Made by a program: the position numbers and the translations under genes. DNA of 56,892 nucleotides from Verrucomicrobiota bacterium (GTDB lineage Bacteria; Verrucomicrobiota; Verrucomicrobiia; Limisphaerales; UBA1100). Shown in pieces: positions 8,937 through 16,484 of this stretch (its first letter is position 1; each line of letters starts with the position of its first letter). The notes below the pieces were generated by a model that was not told the DNA's origin, searched no databases, and saw only the letters and a program-made list of their open reading frames with translations. The stretch is taken from positions 1 through 56,892 of the forward strand of contig JASLKQ010000010.1 of the NCBI GenBank assembly GCA_030747505.1, given 5' to 3'.

Positions 8937-10115
8937 ATGCCTGAAAAAGAGCCAATGTACCGGATGCCGGACCTGCTCAACCTGATGGTTGATTCGGGTG
9001 CGGCCGATTTGCATGTGCGTGTGGGGATTCCTCCGGCCTATCGGGACGGAGGTACCCTTAAACGTGTAGAGGGTCCGCCTTGTGAGCCGGAGGATGTGGA
9101 GTATTTGGTAAAGGCAATTGCCAATGATGACGAAGTGCAAAATATCAGGACCGTAGGCGGTGCCGACTTTGGTTTTGCTTTCGGAACGAAAGCACGGTTT
9201 AGGGTTTCGGCGTTTAAGGAGAGGGGCAACATGGCGCTTGTTCTCAGACAAATTCCCAACGAGTTGTTGCCCTTGGATGTGATTGGTCTTGATGAGACGT
9301 TAATTATGCGTCTGCTGAACACGCCTCGTGGAATGATACTCGTTACCGGGCCAACCGGTTCCGGAAAATCGACGACGTTGGCTTCCATGATTAATATTAT
9401 CAATGAGGAGCAGGATCATGCTCATATCATTACCATTGAGGATCCCATTGAATTTTATCATCCGCACAAGGAGGCAATTACTACTCAACGTGAAGTACAC
9501 AAGGATGTCCCTAGTTTTGCAGAGGCATTACGTCGAGCACTTCGTCAGGACCCCGAGGTTATTCTGGTTGGTGAGCTGCGCGATTTGGAAACAATTGAAA
9601 TGGCGGTTTCAGCGGCCGAAACCGGCCACCTGGTGTTTGGCACATTGCATACAACTGGAGCGGCTAAGACTGTAGATCGTATTGTAAATGCGTTTCCCAT
9701 GCAACAGCAGGAAACAATCCGCATCCAGCTTTCCACCGTTTTACAGGCTGTTATCTCACAGATTTTGGTGAAGCGTCTCCCTAAAGGGCGATGTGCCATC
9801 CATGATATCATGATCAATACCCCTTCAATTGCCGCATTAATTCGTGATAATAAAACATTTCGTATCCCTTCAGACCAGCAGACGGGGCAAAAATATGGCA
9901 TGGTTACGATGGATGATGGACTGTATAACCGATATGCTGAGGGAGTTATCAGCCGTGAAGATTGCCAGGACAAGGCTCAGGATTATAACGGGATGCTCAT
10001 GCGTTTGAAGGAATATGACGAAGAACAAGCTGCGTTGGCTGCGGAAGCAGGAGCAGACCCCGGGTCAGCGCAGCCCGGGGCAGGCGCCCCCCCCCCTCCG
10101 CCTCCAGCAGGATAA
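8937..10115 (+). CDS. pilT: PilT-type twitching motility/retraction ATPase
   Basis: A 392-residue protein with Walker A GPTGSGKST near residue 138, VILVGELRDLET and the PilT hallmark AETGHLVFGTLHTTGAAKTVDRI (split here: AETGHLVFGTLHT then TGAAKTVDRI). It lacks the zinc motif of PilB/GspE. The family depolymerises type IV pili and drives retraction, twitching and DNA uptake. The C-terminus ends in an Ala/Gly/Pro-rich tail encoded by a run of ten C (10087-10096), so the reading frame of the last residues and the position of the stop would change if that run varied. It is flanked closely by the two extension-type ATPase genes (12 and 9 bases). Confidence 0.93.
   Translation: MPEKEPMYRMPDLLNLMVDSGAADLHVRVGIPPAYRDGGTLKRVEGPPCEPEDVEYLVKAIANDDEVQNIRTVGGADFGFAFGTKARFRVSAFKERGNMALVLRQIPNELLPLDVIGLDETLIMRLLNTPRGMILVTGPTGSGKSTTLASMINIINEEQDHAHIITIEDPIEFYHPHKEAITTQREVHKDVPSFAEALRRALRQDPEVILVGELRDLETIEMAVSAAETGHLVFGTLHTTGAAKTVDRIVNAFPMQQQETIRIQLSTVLQAVISQILVKRLPKGRCAIHDIMINTPSIAALIRDNKTFRIPSDQQTGQKYGMVTMDDGLYNRYAEGVISREDCQDKAQDYNGMLMRLKEYDEEQAALAAEAGADPGSAQPGAGAPPPPPPAG
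10087..10096 (+). repeat. Homopolymer run of ten C inside the pilT 3' end
   Basis: Ten consecutive C encode part of the proline tail of PilT. By hand translation, losing one C would move the stop to 10138-10140, inside the next gene, and gaining one C would also read into the next gene. This is the longest homopolymer noticed in the window. Confidence 0.9.
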
Positions 10116-10124
10116 TTATAGATT

Positions 10125-11834
10125 ATGGAAGGATTGGTAATACACCCTTTGCTCAGCTTGATCGCCGAGAGGCAACTTGCTGACCCTCAGGATATTGAGG
10201 CGATACAGGGGGAGCATAATCTATCCGGAGAATCAGTTAACAAGCTTCTTCACAACCAAGGTGTCCTGGACACGGCATCCCAGTTGGAATTAATGGCTGA
10301 GTATTTGGGGACCGATGTCATTGATGTTACGGCAATCGAGTTTTCCGAGGAATTACTCGGCTTAATCCCTCTTGAAGTAGCGAAGCAATACAAATGCCTT
10401 CCGATTGGGATGGAGGGTGAGACATTGCACCTGTGCTTGGAGGATCCGTTGAATCCGACAGCTCTGGATGATTTGGCTTATCGTTTGAAAAGACCCTTAC
10501 AGTTGCGGGTCGCGGACCCGGCAGTACTGGTCAAGATAGTCGATGATAAATATTCTGAGGATGAATCTTATGATGATCTGGTTGAGGCGATGGGGGGTGC
10601 AGAAGGTTTTCAGGATGAAGCCGCAGGAGAGGATGATGGCGAGCCTCAGTCATTGGAAATATTGGAGGAGGTTGGGGATGATGCTCCAATAGTTCGTTTT
10701 GTTAACATGATTCTATATCAAGCCCTGAAGGATCAGGCCGCGGACATTCATTTTGAGCCATTCGAGGATACCTATCAGATCCGGATGAAAGTGGATGGAA
10801 GCATGAAGCTCATGGCTCCTCCTCCCAAGGAGCTTGCTCCGGCGATTTCCTCCAGACTAAAGATCATGGCTGGCCTGAACATTGCCGAGCGGAGGATACC
10901 GCAGGATGGACGAATACAGGAAAATATTGCGGGCTCGGAATTGGTGTTCCGGATGAGCACCTTGCCCACCAAGTTTGGTGAGTCGGTGGTGTTGCGTCTA
11001 TTGGACTCATCGAATGAGGATCTCACCAGCCTTGAGGCGTTGAGTATTCCTGAGAAGATTGATTACAGTATTCGACATTGCGTAGAGCAACCCAACGGGG
11101 TTTTCCTGGTAACGGGGCCTACGGGTTCCGGGAAGACAACTACGTTGTATGCCTGTCTTCGAATGCTCAACACAGTAGAGACGAAAATCCTTACTGCTGA
11201 GGATCCGGTGGAGTTTCCGGTGGAAGGAATTGTGCAATGCCATATCGTTGAATCCATGGGGATGACGTTTGCAAAGGCTCTCAAGTCCTTTTTGCGTCAG
11301 GATCCCGATATCATTCTGGTGGGTGAGATGCGTGACCTGGAGACCGCATCGATTGGGATTGAAGCTGCACTGACAGGTCACTTGGTGGTAAGCACTCTCC
11401 ATACCAATAGTTCCACTGAGGCAATTACCCGGCTTTTGGATATGGGGGTGGAACCTTTCATGATTTCATCCTCGGTAAACGGTGTTTTGGCTCAACGCCT
11501 CTGCAAGACGATTTGCCCTAAGTGCAAGGTGAATTCAGCCGTGACTCCGGATCAACAGAAAATGCTCAGACTCAAGGATGAGGAGGTGCTTGGCGATCTG
11601 TATTACGGGACCGGATGTGATTCCTGCAGTCATACCGGGTACAGAGGCAGGCGGGGTATTTATGAGGCTCTCCAGATGAACGATGAAGTACGCAACCTCA
11701 TTGCTGATCGGACTCCGGCGCTGGAGCTCCGCGACAAATGCCAGGCGGCAGGGATGCAAACCTTGCGCATAGATGGATTACGCCTTATGTTCGAGGGAGT
11801 TTCTACTTTTGAAGAAGTGATGAAATACACCTGA
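10125..11834 (+). CDS. PilB/GspE-type assembly ATPase (second copy)
   Basis: A 569-residue paralogue of the ATPase at 7203-8924. It has the same order: MshEN-like N-terminal region (about 1-150), an acidic linker (residues about 140-185, rich in Glu and Asp), Walker A GPTGSGKTTT near 331, DIILVGEMRDLET, GHLVVSTLHTNS and a zinc motif (CPKC and CDSC). Length and motifs look intact, so both copies are probably active. It starts 9 bases after pilT and ends 5 bases before the platform protein gene, which makes it the likely partner of that protein. Two extension-type ATPases may serve two fibres or act in series, as described for some type IV pilus systems; this is inference. Confidence 0.92.
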   Translation: MEGLVIHPLLSLIAERQLADPQDIEAIQGEHNLSGESVNKLLHNQGVLDTASQLELMAEYLGTDVIDVTAIEFSEELLGLIPLEVAKQYKCLPIGMEGETLHLCLEDPLNPTALDDLAYRLKRPLQLRVADPAVLVKIVDDKYSEDESYDDLVEAMGGAEGFQDEAAGEDDGEPQSLEILEEVGDDAPIVRFVNMILYQALKDQAADIHFEPFEDTYQIRMKVDGSMKLMAPPPKELAPAISSRLKIMAGLNIAERRIPQDGRIQENIAGSELVFRMSTLPTKFGESVVLRLLDSSNEDLTSLEALSIPEKIDYSIRHCVEQPNGVFLVTGPTGSGKTTTLYACLRMLNTVETKILTAEDPVEFPVEGIVQCHIVESMGMTFAKALKSFLRQDPDIILVGEMRDLETASIGIEAALTGHLVVSTLHTNSSTEAITRLLDMGVEPFMISSSVNGVLAQRLCKTICPKCKVNSAVTPDQQKMLRLKDEEVLGDLYYGTGCDSCSHTGYRGRRGIYEALQMNDEVRNLIADRTPALELRDKCQAAGMQTLRIDGLRLMFEGVSTFEEVMKYT

Positions 11835-11839
11835 TTGAT

Positions 11840-13102
11840 ATGCCTCTATTCAGTTACACTGCTATCGATAAGGAAGGGAAGCAAAAGGAAGGCACCCTTG
11901 AGGTTGGCAGTCAAAATGAGGCAATTTCGCGCATCAAGGAGATGGGTTTCTTTCCGACCCAGGTGGCGGAACTTAAGGATACTCCGGAAGAATCCAAAAA
12001 ACGTAAAAAGGAAAAAGCCAAGAAAAAGGGTGGGGGTGGCTTTGCTATTCCGACGGTCAGCACAAAGGAACTTTGTACCTTCACAAGGCAGTTGGCGGTT
12101 CTGATTGATGCGGGACTGCCCCTCATGCGCGGCATGTCAACTTTAGCGAAGTCAATGCCCAACCCGTATTTTAAGGGAATCATTAATGATATTGGGGAAA
12201 CGATTGGAGGCGGATCCACGTTTTCGGAGGCACTGGCCAAACACCCCAAGATCTTTGACAAGCTATATGTAAATATGGTCAAGGCTGGCGAAATTGGTGG
12301 TGTATTGGAAATTGCACTTAATCGCCTTGCTGAGTTCCAGGAGAAAGCCGAATCCATTAAGGGCAAGGTAAAGGCAGCGATGTTTTACCCTGTTGCAGTG
12401 ATGATAGTGGCGACGATCATTGTCGGTGTTTTAATGACTTTTGTGATTCCTAAGTTCAAGGCAATCTTTGCTGATATGCTAGGTGAGGGTGAAGGACTTC
12501 CGGCTTTTACCGAGCTTGTTCTACAGATCTCCGATACGATTAAAAACAATGTAGGGGCGGTGATTGGTGGTGCAATTGCGCTCTTCATAGTATTCAAGCT
12601 TATTGTCAATAAGACCAAAGGCGGCAGATGGCTTTGGGATAAATTCAAGCTTCACATGCCAGCTTTAGGACCTCTTGTTAGAAAAGTTGCCATTGCACGT
12701 TTTAGCAGGACACTGGGTACGTTGATTTCCTCGGGTGTGCCCATTTTGCAGGCACTCAGTATCGTGAAGGAAACCGCGGGCAATGTTCACCTTACCAATG
12801 CGATTGACAAGGTGTATGAAGCGGTGAAGGAGGGTGAGACCATTGTAAAACCACTGGAAGGCTCCGGTATTTTTCCCCCGATGGTGGTGAGTATGATTGA
12901 TATTGGTGAGGAAACCGGTGCTCTTCCAGAGATGTTGGTAAAGGTTGCCGATGTTTATGAGGAAGAGGTGGATAACGCGGTGAGTGCGCTGACTTCACTC
13001 CTGGAGCCGGTGATGATCTGTTTTCTGGCTGTTGTCGTGGGAAGTATCGTTATTGCGATGTTCCTTCCTCTTATCAAGATGATGGATAAACTCGGTTCCT
13101 AA
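11840..13102 (+). CDS. pilC: PilC/GspF inner-membrane platform protein
   Basis: A 420-residue polytopic protein with two repeated T2SSF domains (about residues 75-200 and 275-400). Each has the GLPLMRGM-type or GVPILQAL motif and is followed by hydrophobic helices; strong transmembrane segments are near 180-200, 235-255 and 390-410. It begins MPLFSYTAIDKEGK, the usual PilC/GspF start, and carries a lysine-rich linker near residues 50-68. The protein recruits the assembly ATPase and adds pilin subunits to the fibre base. It is five bases after the second ATPase gene. After it comes a 111-base gap with a possible second promoter. Confidence 0.93.
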   Translation: MPLFSYTAIDKEGKQKEGTLEVGSQNEAISRIKEMGFFPTQVAELKDTPEESKKRKKEKAKKKGGGGFAIPTVSTKELCTFTRQLAVLIDAGLPLMRGMSTLAKSMPNPYFKGIINDIGETIGGGSTFSEALAKHPKIFDKLYVNMVKAGEIGGVLEIALNRLAEFQEKAESIKGKVKAAMFYPVAVMIVATIIVGVLMTFVIPKFKAIFADMLGEGEGLPAFTELVLQISDTIKNNVGAVIGGAIALFIVFKLIVNKTKGGRWLWDKFKLHMPALGPLVRKVAIARFSRTLGTLISSGVPILQALSIVKETAGNVHLTNAIDKVYEAVKEGETIVKPLEGSGIFPPMVVSMIDIGEETGALPEMLVKVADVYEEEVDNAVSALTSLLEPVMICFLAVVVGSIVIAMFLPLIKMMDKLGS

Positions 13103-13168
13103 TAACTTCAGAATTCCGTAAAAACACCTTCCTCAGGTTGCATTTTTATCAAAATTGGTGTAAATACT

Positions 13169-13196
13169 TTGTAGGGACTTGAGATGGTCATATGAA
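13169..13196 (+). promoter_or_regulatory. Candidate promoter and palindrome before the BrnT/CopG-like pair
   Basis: TTGTAG (13169-13174) and TATGAA (13191-13196) are 16 bases apart and each loosely match -35 and -10 boxes. A perfect 8-base palindrome TCATATGA (13188-13195) overlaps the -10. Antitoxins with ribbon-helix-helix folds usually repress their own promoter through such short palindromes, so this is a reasonable operator candidate. The boxes are weak matches. Confidence 0.35.
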
Positions 13197-13213
13197 TTAC
13201 CTAACCAATAAAA

Positions 13214-13513
13214 ATGGATTTTAACTGGGGTAAACGACCGGCTCAGCCTGATTGTTCATTGAAACAGCGGGAAATAGAGGAATCCTTTGAAGATCCCTTT
13301 TCTGTGAGGCTCTTGCCCGATTCACCTTTTTTTGCGTCCAACGCCCGGTTTTTCAACTTGGGCCGCACCTCCGGAGGGGAGGGGGTCTTTGCGATCTACC
13401 GGGCCAACGGAAAGCAAATCCAGGTGATCTGTGCGCGTGCTTTCACTGCGGAGGAAGGGTTCTTTTACGATCGGCAGCAGGAAAAACTCTTGAGTCAAGG
13501 AGGGGCAGGATGA
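13214..13513 (+). CDS. BrnT-like toxin-family protein (diverged)
   Basis: A 99-residue protein resembling the BrnT family (PF04365): an aromatic-W start (FNWGKRP), EESFEDPFSV, then ARFFNLGRTSGGEGVFAIY and the closing ICARAFTAEEGFFY. BrnT proteins are RelE-like ribonucleases that inhibit translation and are neutralised by BrnA/CopG-type antitoxins. The usual Lys-His-Gly motif near the start is not seen, and the residue after Glu in the last motif is Gly instead of the usual Arg, so activity is uncertain. The stop overlaps the next start as ATGA (13510-13513). Toxin before antitoxin is the normal order for this family. It lies in the middle of a pilin locus, which is unusual. Confidence 0.6.
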   Translation: MDFNWGKRPAQPDCSLKQREIEESFEDPFSVRLLPDSPFFASNARFFNLGRTSGGEGVFAIYRANGKQIQVICARAFTAEEGFFYDRQQEKLLSQGGAG

Positions 13514-13788
13514 TTATTACTCATTGGGAGCAGGTGCCCGAGTTTGCCGGGGAGAGCGAAGAGGCCGCATTTTGGGAGGATGCCAAGCTGGATGTTCGCC
13601 TTATGGAAGCCTCGGTAATGGCGGGTTCGACAAGCAAGGAGTCGGTGACCATCACCCTGCGGATGGATCCAAGGATGCTCTCCAGGATCAAGTGGATTGC
13701 CCGGAGCCGGTATTTAAATTACCAGAGCATGATTAAGCAGTGGTTGAGCGAACGGATAGAAGAAGAGAACAACAAGTTAAATCAATGA
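13510..13788 (+). CDS. CopG/BrnA-like ribbon-helix-helix antitoxin
   Basis: A 92-residue protein. The N-terminal part (PEFAGESEEAAFW) matches the start of the CopG antitoxin family (PF12441). The C-terminal part reads as a ribbon-helix-helix DNA-binding fold: SVTITLRMDPRMLSRIKWIA as the strand and first helix, then LNYQSMIKQWLSERI as the second helix. Such proteins bind the toxin with one end and repress their own operon with the other. It overlaps the BrnT-like gene by four bases upstream and the first pseudopilin gene by four bases downstream (ATGA at 13785-13788), so pilin translation is probably coupled to it. Recognised by pattern only. Confidence 0.68.
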   Translation: MIITHWEQVPEFAGESEEAAFWEDAKLDVRLMEASVMAGSTSKESVTITLRMDPRMLSRIKWIARSRYLNYQSMIKQWLSERIEEENNKLNQ

Positions 13789-14342
13789 ATGTAGGGATAA
13801 AGAGATGTGGGGGGCGGGGTTTTACGCTCGTGGAAATATTGGTAGTCATAGTCATTGCCGGTATTCTGCTGGCTATGTCACTTGGATTACACGGTCGGGT
13901 AAAGAGTAAGCAGATTGAGTCACGGTTACTGACCGAAATGGCGGCGATCGAGCTGGCTCTGGAGGGTTACAAGGCCAAACACGGTCAGTATCCTGCTAGT
14001 GATCCATGGTCGGTGAATTATCCCTCTGTTAAGTGGGTTCCTGGGCTGATCTATCCGCAAAATACGCTCTACAGGGACTTGTGCCAAAATGAAGGCAAGC
14101 CGTTTTTGGCCGATGTTTCGGATAGTCAGATTCATAAAGACTCATCGGGAGTCGAAACGGGTGCATTGACTGCATCAGTTAGTGAGGCGGGAGGCAACCT
14201 GCTATGGTACTACAATGCTTATGACCCGAAATACAACAAGAACAGATTTGATCTATGGGTTGAATATGGTGATTACGGGAAGGATGGGAACCCTAATACA
14301 GACGATGACATCGTGAGAATAATATCAAACTGGACCGATTAG
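13785..14342 (+). CDS. GspG-like major pseudopilin
   Basis: A 185-residue pseudopilin. A short positive leader ends at Gly before FTLVEILVVIVIAGILL, the type III prepilin signal with Glu at mature position 5. It would be cleaved and N-methylated by a prepilin peptidase that is not in this window. The C-terminus, FDLWVEYGDYGKDG followed by NPNTDDD and ISNW, matches the calcium-binding end of GspG. ATG 13785 is preferred over an in-frame GTG at 13740 because it gives a normal leader and an ATGA overlap with the CopG-like gene. It is the first of two GspG-like genes and is probably the main fibre subunit of a type II secretion-like pseudopilus. Confidence 0.82.
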   Translation: MNVGIKRCGGRGFTLVEILVVIVIAGILLAMSLGLHGRVKSKQIESRLLTEMAAIELALEGYKAKHGQYPASDPWSVNYPSVKWVPGLIYPQNTLYRDLCQNEGKPFLADVSDSQIHKDSSGVETGALTASVSEAGGNLLWYYNAYDPKYNKNRFDLWVEYGDYGKDGNPNTDDDIVRIISNWTD

Positions 14343-14344
14343 AC

Positions 14345-15376
14345 ATGAAAAAAACAGATTCAAATTATTCGAGTGCATTCACTCTCGTGGAGATGCTGGT
14401 AGTGATTACCATCATTGGCATTCTGGCGGGAATACTGGTACCGGTAATCGCGCGCTCCAAGCTCAAGGCTAAGATTGCTGTTACCAAGGTGCAGATCAAG
14501 GAGCTGGAAAATGCGATAAAAATGTATAAATCCGATTACAGCAGATTTCCTGCTCCTAAGGATTATCCTAAGAATAACTGTGGGGATTTTTCCGTGATAG
14601 ATCTTGATAGATGGAATGACGTAAACGCTCAGGGAATTGGTTGGGTTCATGGGGATTATCCCTCCGGGGGCAATCTATATCAGGGCAAGGCGTTTAATCA
14701 GAATACCAGGTTTAATAACAGTGATGTAATGAAGATTCTGATGTCTGAAGCGACAGATCCATACCCACCGAATCCGTCGCGAGCTTATTGGTGGGAATAC
14801 CCCCGCCAATCTCCCCAAGGGGCCAATGTAAATAATTCACGGAACCCCAAGAAGAGGGTTTTCATCGATCTCAAACCATCAGGACAAGCCGACTCGGTGG
14901 CCATTGCGGGTTTGTCAAAAAATGGCATATACCGCGATCCTTTTGGGAATCAGTTTAATATATCAATGGATTTAAATGGTGATGGGTTTTGTACTGATTC
15001 GGTATATTCTAATAAAAATGCGGTTAAATACAGTAATGCAGCCCGGTTGGGGATGGGCTATAAGATTGTAGAGGGTGCTTTTGGTGCGCTCGCACCCACA
15101 GCAAAAAGTAAATGCGTAATAGGCGGTCGCAGGTGGGTTTCCTCTAAGGGTAACATTAGCCCTGATTTTGTGGCTCCTGTTGGTTTAACTGTTCCGGGTA
15201 CAGTGCATTGGTTTGCTCGAAAAAGTGAAGTAATGGTTTGGACTGCCGGCCCTGACGGGATGTCTTCATATTCGTGTGAGGTTTTTGGTGATAAAGGAGA
15301 TAAGGATTATGATGGGGATGGAGATATAGATGAGGATGACTTGGTGAATGATGATAATATTCTCGGCTGGAACTAG
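14345..15376 (+). CDS. GspG-like pseudopilin with calcium-loop C-terminus
   Basis: A 343-residue protein, long for a pilin. The prepilin signal AFTLVEMLVVITIIGILAG is followed by a helix that includes KAKIAVTKVQIKELENAIKMY, as in GspG. The mature domain is much larger than in typical pseudopilins. Asp-rich loops read as calcium sites: DLNGDGFCTD near residue 209 and DYDGDGDIDEDD near residues 321-332. The C-terminal pattern VWTAGPDGM then DDNILGW is shared in style with GspG. The residue before FTLVE is Ala rather than Gly, which prepilin peptidases usually tolerate less well. It starts 2 bases after the previous gene and directly abuts the next. Confidence 0.78.
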   Translation: MKKTDSNYSSAFTLVEMLVVITIIGILAGILVPVIARSKLKAKIAVTKVQIKELENAIKMYKSDYSRFPAPKDYPKNNCGDFSVIDLDRWNDVNAQGIGWVHGDYPSGGNLYQGKAFNQNTRFNNSDVMKILMSEATDPYPPNPSRAYWWEYPRQSPQGANVNNSRNPKKRVFIDLKPSGQADSVAIAGLSKNGIYRDPFGNQFNISMDLNGDGFCTDSVYSNKNAVKYSNAARLGMGYKIVEGAFGALAPTAKSKCVIGGRRWVSSKGNISPDFVAPVGLTVPGTVHWFARKSEVMVWTAGPDGMSSYSCEVFGDKGDKDYDGDGDIDEDDLVNDDNILGWN

Positions 15377-16477
15377 ATGAATTATTCTCCGGACAACTTG
15401 AAGAGCGAAAGGTCTTCCAGGTCTAAAGGTTTCACATTGGTGGAGCTTTTGGCGGTTGTCGCGATTATGCTCCTAATCCTTAAGTTGACCCTGCCCACAC
15501 TCGACGGTTTGCTGGGCAAGAACGGCAAGGGCATGGCAAGAGGCCAGTTGATTGGAGACTTGAACCGGGCCCGCTCACTGGCCCTCCAGAATGGAGAGTC
15601 GGTTTATGTGGTATTTATGCCGCTTTACTCAAGGGTGGGTTTTTATTCTCAGAAGCAAAATAAATCAGTTTATTTCAACTCTAATACTGCTGCCAATGCC
15701 CTGCTGGGGAAGCAATTAACCGGTTATGCGATTTACTCAGCTGACCGGCCTGGTGTCAGAACGGCAAATTGGCATTCGGACTGGAAAACGCTGCCTGAAG
15801 GGTTTTCTTTTGATTCCTCCACTCTGGATGCTTTGCCACATACGGTAACAGTCGATTTTTTTAAACCTCCCAGGGGTGCGACAACCTCCTGGGTAACCCT
15901 GCCGGCATTAAAGTATAACAGCCGGGGTGTTCTCGAGGGAGCCGGCTTGGGTGGTGTGTACCTGTCGGTATCCAAGGGAGGGGTGTTTCCTCCGGGGTTA
16001 GGCGCGGGAGGGAAGTATTTACCTGAGAATGCCGATTGGCCTGAGCCTCAACCGGTCGATGACCGTCAATGGCTTCACGTTAACGGGGTCACCGGCCGGG
16101 CAGGGGTGGTGGAGCTGGTAGAAAGTGAAGTCGAGGAAGGGAAAACTATAAGCGATAAAATAGTTATTTCCGGGTTTAATGTTTATATCACTCATTCGCC
16201 AATATTGCCCAGCGATCTGGAACGAGAGTTGAGAGCGATTGTTCCGGGATTCGATCATGACAACAGTTACCAGCCCAACTGGCTGGATAGCACTCTTAAT
16301 GAGTGGGTCCCTAATGGCCAACATTACCCGATTCCTGGAGGGCGGGATGAAAAGCTCAATCCGATCTTTAAGAACATTCCCTATGCTAAGGCCATGCAGC
16401 TTAGAGGGGACTTGCTGGGGCTGGGTCGGTATGCTGCAAAAGGCGGGATTAGGGTCTGGGTAGTTAGCGCACAATAA
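15377..16477 (+). CDS. GspH-like pseudopilin, probable Verru_Chthon cassette protein D
   Basis: A 366-residue protein with prepilin signal GFTLVELLAVVAIMLLILKL after a short basic leader. Its early mature part (LIGDLNRARSLALQNGESVYVVF) matches the GspH/FimT pattern of minor pseudopilins. Position directly before the cassette B, C and A genes fits cassette protein D of the four-gene Verru_Chthon set known from Verrucomicrobium spinosum and Chthoniobacter flavus. Its function is unknown in the family; a minor pseudopilin capping or initiating the fibre is the natural guess. The start immediately follows the previous stop (TAG then ATG), so translation is probably coupled. Confidence 0.72.
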   Translation: MNYSPDNLKSERSSRSKGFTLVELLAVVAIMLLILKLTLPTLDGLLGKNGKGMARGQLIGDLNRARSLALQNGESVYVVFMPLYSRVGFYSQKQNKSVYFNSNTAANALLGKQLTGYAIYSADRPGVRTANWHSDWKTLPEGFSFDSSTLDALPHTVTVDFFKPPRGATTSWVTLPALKYNSRGVLEGAGLGGVYLSVSKGGVFPPGLGAGGKYLPENADWPEPQPVDDRQWLHVNGVTGRAGVVELVESEVEEGKTISDKIVISGFNVYITHSPILPSDLERELRAIVPGFDHDNSYQPNWLDSTLNEWVPNGQHYPIPGGRDEKLNPIFKNIPYAKAMQLRGDLLGLGRYAAKGGIRVWVVSAQ

Positions 16478-16484
16478 TTTAGTC

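Noticed and set aside
13103-13213. Mobile element or attachment site around the toxin-antitoxin-like pair
   Set aside because: No flanking direct repeats, transposase fragment or composition change was seen, and the coupling to the pilin gene argues for long residence.
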